Positions 1 to 6,272 of a stretch of DNA of 7,422 bases are shown here, one piece after another (positions within the stretch are counted from its first letter, which is position 1; each line of letters opens with the position of its first letter). The DNA is from CAVOJV01 sp963696325 (GTDB lineage Bacteria; Pseudomonadota; Gammaproteobacteria; Competibacterales; Competibacteraceae), in assembly GCA_963696325.1 (NCBI GenBank), contig CAVOJV010000012.1:1-7422 (forward strand), given 5' to 3'. Below the pieces are notes generated by a model. The model was not told the origin of the DNA and did no database searches. It saw only the letters and a list, made by a program, of their open reading frames with translations. Made by a program: the position numbers and the translations under genes.

Positions 1-700
1 TACCACCGCCAAAGTCTCCGACCAGGCCGCCAGCCTCCTGCACCAGCAGGGCGCCGGCTGCCATGTCCCACTCATTGAGGCCGATTTCCCAGAATCCGTC
101 CAGGCGTCCCGCGGCTACATAAGCCAGATCCAGAGCGGCAGAGCCAGCGCGGCGCAATTCGGCGCACTGGGTAAAAAGACTGCCAAACATCTTCAGATAA
201 GCAGGTATATGCCGGGGGTGGCGGATCGGAAATCCGGTGCCCAGCAGTGCTGCTTCCAGGCTATTGACACCCCTGACGCGCATGCGGCGTTCGTTCAACT
301 GCGCGCCGCCACCCCGCGAAGCGGTAAACATCTCCTGGCGGATCGGATCATAGATCACCCCCACCTCCAAGCGGTTATTATGACGCAGGGCGATGGATAC
401 CGCGAAATGCGGCAGGCCATGGACGAAGTTGGTAGTCCCATCCAGGGGATCGATAATCCACTGGTAGTCATCATCGGCGCCCGGTAGCAGGCCGCTTTCC
501 TCGGCGAGGATACCGTGATTAGGGTAGGTTTTTCGCAAAATGCTGATAATGTCCTGTTCCGCCTGGAGGTCGGCCTCGGTGACGAAATCGTTGTGCTCCT
601 TTTCGTTGATCGCAATCCTGTCTAATCGCTCCAGGTAACGTACAATGGTTTTTCCAGCGGCTAGCGCAGCGCGCATTGCAATAGTGATGGTGGGATGCAT
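1..700 (-). CDS. suhB: Inositol-1-monophosphatase family protein SuhB, 3' end beyond the window
   Basis: Member of the Mg-dependent inositol monophosphatase family. In E. coli, SuhB also acts as a Nus-factor partner in rRNA antitermination and ribosome assembly. The minus strand is open from the ATG at 700 to the left edge, giving 233 codons; the family runs to about 265-270 residues, so roughly 30 C-terminal residues are missing. Visible signatures are the metal-binding Glu pair in LAEESG (residues 65-70), DPLDGTTNF (84-92) with its two Asp ligands, the ELRRAGSAALDLAYVAAGRLDG block (181-202), and WDMAAG (211-216) with the third Asp. The start is chosen because MHP matches the usual SuhB N-terminus; no strong Shine-Dalgarno sequence precedes it. 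The gene is divergent from trmJ across a 68-bp spacer, the same pairing as in E. coli. I infer a housekeeping copy, with nothing abnormal in the visible part. Confidence 0.93.
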   Translation of the reverse strand, partial: MHPTITIAMRAALAAGKTIVRYLERLDRIAINEKEHNDFVTEADLQAEQDIISILRKTYPNHGILAEESGLLPGADDDYQWIIDPLDGTTNFVHGLPHFAVSIALRHNNRLEVGVIYDPIRQEMFTASRGGGAQLNERRMRVRGVNSLEAALLGTGFPIRHPRHIPAYLKMFGSLFTQCAELRRAGSAALDLAYVAAGRLDGFWEIGLNEWDMAAGALLVQEAGGLVGDFGGG

Positions 701-754
701 GATGTTGGTCGGCTGGGAAAGATCGATGGCTTGCTGCTTAGCAAAAAGTCGTTA

Positions 755-782
755 ATCATAGCAAAAAAATGAATTTTGACAA
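755..782 (-). promoter_or_regulatory. Putative sigma-70 promoter of suhB, overlapping the trmJ start
   Basis: Read on the minus strand, a TTGTCA -35 element (782-777) is followed after 16 bp by a TATGAT -10 element (760-755). A start near 748 would give a suhB leader of about 48 nt. The -35 hexamer lies inside the first codons of trmJ, so the two divergent genes share this control region. This is a consensus match only. Confidence 0.5.
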
Positions 783-1503
783 TTTGCGCATCGTCCTTGT
801 GGAGACCACCCATCCCGGCAACATCGGAGCTGCGGCGCGGGCCATGAAAAACATGGGCGCCAGGCAACTGGTATTGCTCAGACCATCGCTGTTCCCGCAT
901 GCCGAAGCCACGGCCCGCGCCGCCGGTGCGGACGACATCCTGGCGCAGGCGCGGATGGTGGACAGCCTGGACGCCGCCCTGAACGACTGCCGGCTGGTCA
1001 TGGGCGCATCGGCCCGCCGCCGGGGCCTGTCCGGCCCGGAACTCGACCCGCGGCAGTGCGCCATCCGGGTGGCGGAATTCAGCACCCGGGGCCAGGTTGC
1101 CTTGCTGTTTGGCCGGGAAAGCTCAGGGCTGACCAACGATGAAATGGACCGTTGCAACTTTCTGGTACGCATCCCCACCGACCCGGCGTTCAGCTCCTTG
1201 AATCTGGCCGCCGCCGTCCTCGTGCTCACCTATGAAATGCGCATGGCCGCCGGTGAACCGTGCACAGTCGAAATACCGACCGCTACCCGTCCGCCGGCGC
1301 AGGCCGAGGAAATGGCGCATTTTTACCACCATCTAGAGCAGGTGTTGCTGGAAATCGACTTTCTGGACCCGGCAAACCCCCGCCGCCTCATGCGTCGATT
1401 GCGCCGGCTTTTCAACCGGGCACTGCCGGATCAAAATGAAATCAATATACTGCGTGGCATTCTTGGGGCGGTGCAGGGACGTAAAAAGCCATCCCGCCAG
1501 TAG
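769..1503 (+). CDS. trmJ: tRNA (cytidine/uridine-32-2'-O)-methyltransferase TrmJ
   Basis: SPOUT-superfamily methyltransferase that uses S-adenosylmethionine to 2'-O-methylate nucleotide 32 in the anticodon loop of several tRNAs; cytoplasmic and expected to act as a dimer. The 244-residue length fits the family. The N-terminal motif VETTHPGNIGAAARAMKNMG (residues 11-30) and the two knot motifs ALLFGRESSGLTNDE (111-125) and IPTDPAFSSLNLAAAV (135-150) are those of TrmJ, including the Arg in FGRE and the SSLNL SAM-binding loop. The C-terminal part (about 175-240) is the usual helical, charged extension. The ATG at 769 is the only start that keeps the conserved beginning LRIVLVETTHPGN near the N-terminus. 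No Shine-Dalgarno sequence is visible, only an A-run directly upstream, so the mRNA may be leaderless or short-leadered. It is divergent from suhB and lies 119 bp upstream of cysE, which appears to have its own promoter. Confidence 0.95.
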   Translation: MNFDNLRIVLVETTHPGNIGAAARAMKNMGARQLVLLRPSLFPHAEATARAAGADDILAQARMVDSLDAALNDCRLVMGASARRRGLSGPELDPRQCAIRVAEFSTRGQVALLFGRESSGLTNDEMDRCNFLVRIPTDPAFSSLNLAAAVLVLTYEMRMAAGEPCTVEIPTATRPPAQAEEMAHFYHHLEQVLLEIDFLDPANPRRLMRRLRRLFNRALPDQNEINILRGILGAVQGRKKPSRQ

Positions 1504-1504
1504 A

Positions 1505-1520
1505 ATGGGTCAGCACCCAT
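1505..1520 (+). terminator. Small perfect hairpin just after trmJ, possible weak terminator
   Basis: ATGGGT (1505-1510) and ACCCAT (1515-1520) form a perfect 6-bp stem around a 4-nt loop, beginning one base after the trmJ stop. No T-run follows, so intrinsic termination is doubtful. It may instead only stabilise the transcript end. Confidence 0.25.
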
Positions 1521-1544
1521 GCAGTAATCCAGAGTAGTTGTTGA

Positions 1545-1578
1545 TATAATCGCTTGGAAATTCGGCGCGCAGGCGCCG
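1545..1578 (+). promoter_or_regulatory. Putative -10 element and leader hairpin upstream of cysE-isc genes
   Basis: A perfect TATAAT lies at 1545-1550, but no good -35 element is found 16-18 bp upstream (the 17-bp position reads CAGTAA), which suggests an activator-dependent or weak promoter. Transcription from about 1557 would give a leader of about 66 nt. That leader contains a perfect 6-bp GC stem, CGGCGC (1563-1568) pairing with GCGCCG (1573-1578). I could not recognise an IscR type 1 or type 2 operator here. Confidence 0.4.
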
Positions 1579-1622
1579 CCCTGTTCCCTACCACACCTTG
1601 CGAATGATCACGCTCAAACCTT

Positions 1623-2414
1623 ATGTGGAAACGTCTACAAGAGGATATCTACTGCGTTTTTGATCGCGATCCAGCGGCGCGCAATATCTTCGAAATCCTC
1701 ACCACCTATCCTGGTATCCATGCCATTCTGCTCCACCGCCTCAGCCATCGCCTGTGGAAGCTGGGATTGAAATGGCTGGCCCGTATGCTTTCCAGCATCA
1801 CCCGCTGGCTGACAGGCATCGAGATCCATCCCGGCGCCACGATCGGCCGGCGCTTCTTCATCGATCACGGCATGGGCGTGGTCATCGGCGAGACCGCCGA
1901 GATCGGCGATGACTGCACGCTCTACCAGGGTGTCACGCTGGGCGGCACCAGTTGGCAGAAGGGCAAACGCCATCCCACCCTGGGCAACAACGTGGTGATC
2001 GGCGCCGGCGCCAAAGTGCTGGGCCCCTTTACAGTGGGGCACGGCGCCCGTATCGGCTCCAACTCGGTCGTTGTCAAGGAGGTGCCCCCCGGCGCCACGG
2101 TGGTGGGCGTGCCCGGCCGCATGGTGGAGCGTGAGGAAAGCCAGGTGCAAGTGCATAGGGAAATTGCCCGCAAACTCGGTTTCGATGCCTACGGCACCAC
2201 CCCCGACATGCCGGACCCGGAGGCACATGCCATCAACCGAATGCTGGACCACATTCACCTGCTCGATCGGAGACTGGAGGAAATGTGCAAGGCTATGCGG
2301 GCCCACGGGATCGAGCCTGGCGAGACCCGGCTTCCAGATCTCGGCAAATGCGAAATACATTCGGCGGCGGCGCAGGACCAGATTCCGCGGGCCGCTGGTG
2401 GCGGAACGGGTTGA
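1623..2414 (+). CDS. cysE: Serine O-acetyltransferase CysE
   Basis: Catalyses acetyl-CoA + L-serine to O-acetylserine, the committed step of cysteine synthesis; a cytoplasmic left-handed beta-helix enzyme. The 263-residue product has a short N-terminal helical domain (1-65, with EDIYCVFDRDPAARNIFE and LTTYPG) and hexapeptide repeats from about 66 to 165. Active-site residues are recognisable: the DH pair at 81-82 in FFIDHGMGVVIGETA, and His117 in KRHPTLG. The repeats end in VVGVPGRMV (160-168). The C-terminal tail (about 170-263) is longer than the core needs and its last 20 residues look unconserved. The ATG at 1623 gives the standard MWKRLQED beginning, without a clear Shine-Dalgarno sequence. 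It lies 39 bp upstream of iscS, so a shared transcript is likely: cysteine made downstream of CysE is the IscS substrate. This is an intact relative of the truncated cysE/nifP stub at 7202-7357. Confidence 0.94.
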   Translation: MWKRLQEDIYCVFDRDPAARNIFEILTTYPGIHAILLHRLSHRLWKLGLKWLARMLSSITRWLTGIEIHPGATIGRRFFIDHGMGVVIGETAEIGDDCTLYQGVTLGGTSWQKGKRHPTLGNNVVIGAGAKVLGPFTVGHGARIGSNSVVVKEVPPGATVVGVPGRMVEREESQVQVHREIARKLGFDAYGTTPDMPDPEAHAINRMLDHIHLLDRRLEEMCKAMRAHGIEPGETRLPDLGKCEIHSAAAQDQIPRAAGGGTG

Positions 2415-2453
2415 ACGGCGCTATCCCTGCGCAGCGCCACAGTACCCAGCACC

Positions 2454-3668
2454 ATGCGACTACCCATCTATCTGGACTATGCGGCGACCACGCCGGTAGA
2501 CCCGCGGGTCGCTGAGCAGATGCGGCGGTACCTAACGCTGGACGGTAGCTTTGGCAACCCTGCATCGCACAGTCACGCCTTGGGCAGATCAGCCGCCAAT
2601 GCGGTGGAAGCGGCGCGTGCCCAGGTGGCGGCGCTGGTGAATGCCGACCCCAGTGAGATCGTCTGGACCTCGGGGGCAACCGAATCCAACAATCTAGCCA
2701 TCAAGGGGGCGGCGCATTATTACGGCAAGAAGAGGCGCCACCTCGTCACCAGCAAAACGGAACACCGAGCGGTGCTCGATACCTGCCGGCAACTGCAACG
2801 GGAAGGCTACGAAGTCACTTATCTGGACCCGGAGTCCACGGGGCTGATGGATCTGGACACGCTGGAAGCAGCCCTGCGGGACGACACACTGTTGGTGTCC
2901 ATCATGCACGTGAACAATGAGATCGGGGTTATTCAGGACCTGACCGCCATCGGCAGGCTGACCCGTTGCCGTGGTATTCTGTTTCATGTGGACGCCGCGC
3001 AGAGCACTGGCAGAATCCCCATTGACCTCCAGACCATGCCGGTGGATCTGATGAGTTTCAGCGCCCACAAGACGTATGGTCCCAAAGGCATCGGTGCCCT
3101 CTACGTGCGCCGCCAGCCGCGTGTCCAACTCGCCGCACAGATGCATGGCGGCGGTCATGAGCGGGGCATGCGCGCTGGCACCCTGGCCACCCACCAGATT
3201 GTTGGCATGGGCGAAGCCTTTCGGATCGCCAAACAGGAAATGGCCGCCGACAACGAACGCATCCGCGGGTTGCGGGACCGTTTATGGGATGGCCTCCGTG
3301 CAATGGACGCTGTCTATCTGAACGGTGATCTGAAACGGCGGGCGCCAGGCAATCTCAATATCAGCTTCAACTTTATAGTCAACGAAGCCCTGCTCATGGC
3401 TTTGCAGGATATCGCCGTCTCCACCGGCTCCGCCTGCACGTCCGCCAGCTCGGAGCCTTCCCATGTGCTGCGCGCGCTCGGGCTGTCCGTTGAACTGGCC
3501 AATAGCGCCATTCGTTTCGGCATCGGCCGCTTTACCACCGTGGAAGAAATCGACTACACCATCGCCGCGGTGAGAAAGGCCGTGACCCGGTTGCGCGAGA
3601 TCTCCCCCCTCTGGGAGCTGTATCAAGAAGGCGTGGATCTCAGCAAGGTGGAATGGGAAACCTATTGA
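2454..3668 (+). CDS. iscS: Cysteine desulfurase IscS
   Basis: Pyridoxal-phosphate enzyme that converts cysteine to alanine and carries the sulfur as a persulfide for Fe-S assembly, tRNA thiolation and other pathways. The 404-residue protein matches E. coli IscS in length and numbering: LDYAATTPVD at 7-16, His104 in KTEHRAVLD, the Schiff-base Lys206 in SAHKTYGPKG, and catalytic Cys328 in STGSACTSASSEPS. The MHGGGHERGMRAGTL segment (230-244) and the C-terminal SPLWELYQEGVDLSKVEW (384-401), used for IscU contact in the family, are both kept. The start at 2454 gives the normal MRLPIYLDYAATTP beginning, although no convincing Shine-Dalgarno sequence precedes it. Translation might depend partly on cysE, 39 bp upstream. 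iscR, which usually sits directly before iscS, is absent here. The enzyme appears fully functional, in contrast to the degenerate IscU encoded 20 bp downstream. Confidence 0.96.
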   Translation: MRLPIYLDYAATTPVDPRVAEQMRRYLTLDGSFGNPASHSHALGRSAANAVEAARAQVAALVNADPSEIVWTSGATESNNLAIKGAAHYYGKKRRHLVTSKTEHRAVLDTCRQLQREGYEVTYLDPESTGLMDLDTLEAALRDDTLLVSIMHVNNEIGVIQDLTAIGRLTRCRGILFHVDAAQSTGRIPIDLQTMPVDLMSFSAHKTYGPKGIGALYVRRQPRVQLAAQMHGGGHERGMRAGTLATHQIVGMGEAFRIAKQEMAADNERIRGLRDRLWDGLRAMDAVYLNGDLKRRAPGNLNISFNFIVNEALLMALQDIAVSTGSACTSASSEPSHVLRALGLSVELANSAIRFGIGRFTTVEEIDYTIAAVRKAVTRLREISPLWELYQEGVDLSKVEWETY

Positions 3669-3688
3669 GGTGTCGCGAACCGGCCGTC

Positions 3689-4084
3689 ATGAGTTTCAGC
3701 GAAAAACTCCTGGACCACTATGCAAACCCACGTAACGTGGGTTCTTTTGCCAGGCGCGAGCCCCGCGTCGGCACCGGCATGGCAGGCTCGCCCTTACTCG
3801 GGGACGTGATCAAGATCCAGATCAAGGTCAACGGTCAGGGCGTGATTGCAGATGCCTGTTTTAAAACCTATGGCGGGGCCGCTGCCATCGCCACCAGTTC
3901 CTTGCTTACCGAATGGGTGAAGGGTAAGACGCTGGAGGAAGCGCAGGCCATCAAACACACCCAGATTGCTGAGCAATTGGCGTTGCCAGCGGAAAAGATA
4001 CCCTGCTCGGTGCTGGCCGAGGATGCCCTCAAGGCCGCCATCGGTGATTACCGGGCCAAACAGCGGTCCAACTATACAGTTTGA
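3689..4084 (+). CDS. iscU: IscU-like protein lacking two of three cluster-ligand cysteines
   Basis: IscU normally receives persulfide from IscS and iron to assemble a [2Fe-2S] cluster. This 131-residue product aligns without gaps to E. coli IscU numbering (SEKLLDHYANPRNVGSF at 4-20, FKTYG at 58-62, TEWVKGKTLEEAQAIK at 74-89, SVLAEDALKAAIGDY at 107-121). However, position 37 is Leu (codon CTC, 3797-3799), position 63 is Gly (GGG, 3875-3877) and position 105 is Pro (CCC, 4001-4003), where active scaffolds have Cys, Cys and His. Asp39 and Cys106 remain, and an additional Cys occurs at 57. The HscA-binding motif LPPVK (99-103) reads LPAEK. The start at 3689 is chosen over the in-frame ATG at 3653 because it lies after the iscS stop and gives the family N-terminus. 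The Shine-Dalgarno signal is weak. The frame is intact and conservation high, so I infer a maintained but repurposed protein, perhaps an IscS partner, rather than a pseudogene. Confidence 0.9.
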   Translation: MSFSEKLLDHYANPRNVGSFARREPRVGTGMAGSPLLGDVIKIQIKVNGQGVIADACFKTYGGAAAIATSSLLTEWVKGKTLEEAQAIKHTQIAEQLALPAEKIPCSVLAEDALKAAIGDYRAKQRSNYTV

Positions 4085-4103
4085 TAATCATTCACTTAAT
4101 GAT

Positions 4104-4110
4104 GAGGTAA
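4104..4110 (+). promoter_or_regulatory. Strong ribosome binding site fixing the iscA start
   Basis: GAGGTAA at 4104-4110 lies 5 bp before the ATG at 4116. It is the clearest Shine-Dalgarno sequence among the plus-strand genes here and selects 4116 over the upstream in-frame ATG at 3966, which lies within the iscU-like gene. Confidence 0.7.
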
Positions 4111-4115
4111 CGACA

Positions 4116-4439
4116 ATGGCTATTATGCTCACTGAAAACGCCGCCAAGCGGGTCAAAAGCTACCTGGCCAATCGTGGTAAGGGCGAGGGTTTGCGGGTGG
4201 GGGTGCGCGCCACCGGCTGTTCCGGATTTGCCTATGTGATCGATTTCGCCGATCAAATCGAACCCGATGATCAGGTATTCGAGAATCACGGTGTCAAAGT
4301 AATAGTCAACCCTAAAAGCCTGACCTATCTGGATGGCGCCGAACTGGATTTCGTCAAGGAAGGCTTGAACGAAAGTTTCAAGTTCAAGAACCCCAACGTA
4401 AAGGACCAGTGCGGTTGCGGCGAGAGTTTCAGCGTTTGA
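4116..4439 (+). CDS. iscA: A-type Fe-S carrier protein IscA
   Basis: A-type carrier that binds iron or Fe-S clusters and passes them to apo-proteins. At 107 residues it has exactly the length of E. coli IscA. All three ligand cysteines are present: Cys35 in ATGCSGFAY, and Cys99 and Cys101 in the C-terminal DQCGCGESFSV. Other family signatures are LTENAAKRV near the N-terminus and VNPKSLTYLDGAELDFV (64-80). The ATG at 4116 is supported by a close GAGGTAA. It follows the iscU-like gene by 31 bp and is the last plus-strand gene. The usual continuation into hscB, hscA and fdx is missing, and the convergent pckA gene follows instead. Because the neighbouring IscU lacks cluster ligands, IscA may be the only competent cluster-binding protein made from this locus; that is inference. 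Confidence 0.95.
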   Translation: MAIMLTENAAKRVKSYLANRGKGEGLRVGVRATGCSGFAYVIDFADQIEPDDQVFENHGVKVIVNPKSLTYLDGAELDFVKEGLNESFKFKNPNVKDQCGCGESFSV

Positions 4440-4486
4440 TACCGAGTGTGATTAGACACGCGGCGTTACTGCTAGCCGGGGTATCT

Positions 4487-4528
4487 GGTTTCCGTTAGTG
4501 ACTTGCTTATGATGAGGGAAACGAAACC
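4487..4528. terminator. Bulged inverted repeat downstream of iscA
   Basis: GGTTTCCGTT (4487-4496) pairs with AACGAAACC (4520-4528) through 9 base pairs with one bulged C, around a 23-nt loop. It sits in the convergent spacer after iscA. There is no T-run on either side, so a role in transcript ending is only possible. Confidence 0.25.
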
Positions 4529-4531
4529 GGC

Positions 4532-4558
4532 CACGGTGGGAGCATAGCCCCCACGGTG
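4532..4558. terminator. Imperfect GC-rich hairpin between convergent iscA and pckA
   Basis: A stem with a core of GTGGG (4536-4540) pairing with CCCAC (4550-4554) extends outward through CAC/GTG and inward through GC/GC. It has two mismatches and a 3-nt ATA loop. It lies 18 bp past the pckA stop and about 90 bp past the iscA stop, a fitting place for a two-way terminator. However, a clear U-tract is missing on both strands. The same segment holds an exact direct repeat, CCACGGTG at 4531-4538 and 4551-4558. Confidence 0.35.
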
Positions 4559-4576
4559 ACGCCATCGAGCGCTTGC

Positions 4577-6187
4577 TCAGAGCCTCGGACCGGCCGAGCG
4601 GATCTCGCGGGATACCTGAAAGCGCTCGAAATTAGCCAGGAACCGCTGAATCAGGTCGCGCGCCTGACGATCATAAGCATTCTTATCATGCCAGCCACTG
4701 CGCGGATTAAGAATACTCGTGTCAACACCGGGAACATGCCTGGGAATGGTGAGGTTTAGTCCAGGCAACTGTTGCGTTTCCACACCCTGCAATCCGCCTC
4801 GTACGATCGCGTGAATAAGTGCGCGGGTAGTGGCGATGCTGAACCGGCGCCCATCGTCGCCATATGCGCCCCCCGTCCAGCCGGTGTTGACTAAATACAC
4901 GGGGCTGTTGTATTGCTCGATCTTGCGCATCAGCAGGTCCGCGTATTCGCGTGGCTTTCTTGGAAAGAACGGCGAGCCGAAGCAGGCGCTGAAGGTCGGC
5001 TTGACATCCTCAATTTGCCCAACCTCGGTGCTGCCAACCAGTGCCGTGTAACCGCTGAGGAAATAGTAGGCGGCCTGCTGTTTTGACAGGATGGCTGCCG
5101 GGGGCAACACGCCGAACAGATCGCAGGTGAGAAAAATGATCGCCTGGGGATGGCCGGCGCGGTTACCAGGCATGCGCATCTCGATGTATTCACGCGGATA
5201 AGCGACGCGGGTGTTCTGGGTGATGGACTCGTCGTCGTAACAGGGGACATGACGAATCCCATCGAGGACTACATTTTCCATGACTGCCCCAAAGCGGATG
5301 GCATTCCATATCACCGGTTCCCGTTCCTGAGTGAGTTGAATGCATTTGGCGTAACAGCCGCCTTCGAAGTTGAAAATCCCCTGGTCGTTCCAGCCATGCT
5401 CGTCGTCGCCAATCAGAAAGCGGGTAGGGTCTGCCGACAGGGTGGTTTTACCGGTGCCCGACAAGCCGAAGAACAGTGCTACATCACCGTCTTCCCCCAC
5501 ATTCGCCGCGCAATGCATGGGCAGGATACCCTGTTCGGGCATCAGGTAGTTCATGACTGAAAACACCGCCTTTTTCATCTCACCGGCATAGTGCATGCCG
5601 CACAGCAGGATACGCTGCTTGGCCAGATCGATGATCACGGCACCACCGCTGGACGTACCATCGCGGGCAGGATCGGCTTCATAGGAAGGGGCATTGAGCA
5701 CCGTCCACCCGGCGTCGTGCGGGTCGGATTTTGCGGGCCGGATAAACAGTTGGCGGGCGAACAGCGTGTGCCAGGCGAATTCGGTAATGACCCGTAACGA
5801 TATGCTGTGTACCGGATCAGCCCCTGCTCGCAGAAAGGATATGAAAGCATCACCCTTACTGGAAACATGCTCCACCACCCGATTCCAGAGGTTTTCAAAA
5901 GCGGCGGCATCGAAAGGCCGATTGACGATACCCCAATCGATACAATCGCGACTGCCCGGTTCATCGACGATAAACCGATCCTTTGGAGAACGTCCGGTAC
6001 GGTCGCCGGTTCTTACCGACAAGGCGCCATTGGCGGCTAATACCCCTTCGCCACGGCGGATGGCGCACTCGACCAATTGCGGTACTTCCTCATCGACATA
6101 GGGTGCCATTAAAGCCAGATCCTCCGCCAGCAGGCGAAAAGACCCAGCGGCCTGGTTTCGATCCAACTCGTGAGCCTGCTCACTCAT
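4577..6187 (-). CDS. pckA: Phosphoenolpyruvate carboxykinase (ATP)
   Basis: Converts oxaloacetate + ATP to phosphoenolpyruvate + CO2 + ADP, linking the TCA cycle to gluconeogenesis; in carbon-fixing organisms it may also run anaplerotically. The 536-residue length is typical of bacterial ATP-dependent enzymes. Motifs are TGRSPKDRFIV (64-74, substrate-binding Arg), MHYAGEMKKAVFS (198-210, with the metal-binding Lys region), MHCAANVGEDGDVALFFG (224-241), the P-loop GLSGTGKTTLSADPTR (241-256), and the IGDDEHGW acidic motif (259-266). The ATG at 6187 is preferred to the upstream in-frame ATG at 6238 because AGGAGAG sits 7-8 bp before it and MSEQAHELDRN resembles family N-termini. It is convergent with iscA and codirectional with the nif genes, separated from the small ORF after nifZ by 85 bp that carry a promoter-like sequence. 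No catalytic residue appears altered. Confidence 0.96.
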   Translation of the reverse strand: MSEQAHELDRNQAAGSFRLLAEDLALMAPYVDEEVPQLVECAIRRGEGVLAANGALSVRTGDRTGRSPKDRFIVDEPGSRDCIDWGIVNRPFDAAAFENLWNRVVEHVSSKGDAFISFLRAGADPVHSISLRVITEFAWHTLFARQLFIRPAKSDPHDAGWTVLNAPSYEADPARDGTSSGGAVIIDLAKQRILLCGMHYAGEMKKAVFSVMNYLMPEQGILPMHCAANVGEDGDVALFFGLSGTGKTTLSADPTRFLIGDDEHGWNDQGIFNFEGGCYAKCIQLTQEREPVIWNAIRFGAVMENVVLDGIRHVPCYDDESITQNTRVAYPREYIEMRMPGNRAGHPQAIIFLTCDLFGVLPPAAILSKQQAAYYFLSGYTALVGSTEVGQIEDVKPTFSACFGSPFFPRKPREYADLLMRKIEQYNSPVYLVNTGWTGGAYGDDGRRFSIATTRALIHAIVRGGLQGVETQQLPGLNLTIPRHVPGVDTSILNPRSGWHDKNAYDRQARDLIQRFLANFERFQVSREIRSAGPRL

Positions 6188-6272
6188 AACATCTCTCCTA
6201 TAACAATGTCGACTTATTGGCTGCATAGCCATTCGCAAAAATCATACCCTTGATCGCCAGCCGCAAGCTTGT
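6188..6272 (-). promoter_or_regulatory. Likely pckA promoter and leader
   Basis: On the minus strand a TATGAT -10-like hexamer (6246-6241) has only a poor -35 (AGCTTG, 6269-6264), but an A/T-rich block at about 6271-6303 lies directly upstream, where an UP element would be expected. Transcription from about 6234 gives a leader of about 47 nt. That leader has a 5-bp stem (TGGCT/AGCCA, 6218-6231) near its 5' end and the AGGAGAG ribosome site just before the start. These are consensus matches only; pckA could also be read from the nif transcript. Confidence 0.35.

Noticed and set aside
1521..1560. IscR-binding operator in front of cysE-iscS
   Set aside because: The segment around TATAAT shows neither the type 1 nor the type 2 IscR palindrome by eye, so no operator is claimed.
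1635..2360. 241-codon open frame on the minus strand inside cysE
   Set aside because: It lies antisense to the clearly recognised cysE frame, its translation is rich in His, Ala and Gly with no family resemblance, and long antisense frames are expected in G/C-rich coding DNA.
3653..3688. Upstream in-frame ATG giving IscU a 12-residue N-terminal extension
   Set aside because: It would overlap the end of iscS and add residues not found in the family; MSFSEKLLDHY from 3689 matches the normal IscU beginning.
3689..4084. IscU ligand loss explained by a frameshift or pseudogene
   Set aside because: The frame is uninterrupted, the length is normal, residues flanking each lost ligand are conserved, and the changes are separate substitutions at 37, 63 and 105 rather than a shifted segment.
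5150..5560. 136-codon plus-strand frame within pckA
   Set aside because: Antisense to the P-loop region of PckA; no recognisable domain and no ribosome site, so a shadow frame.
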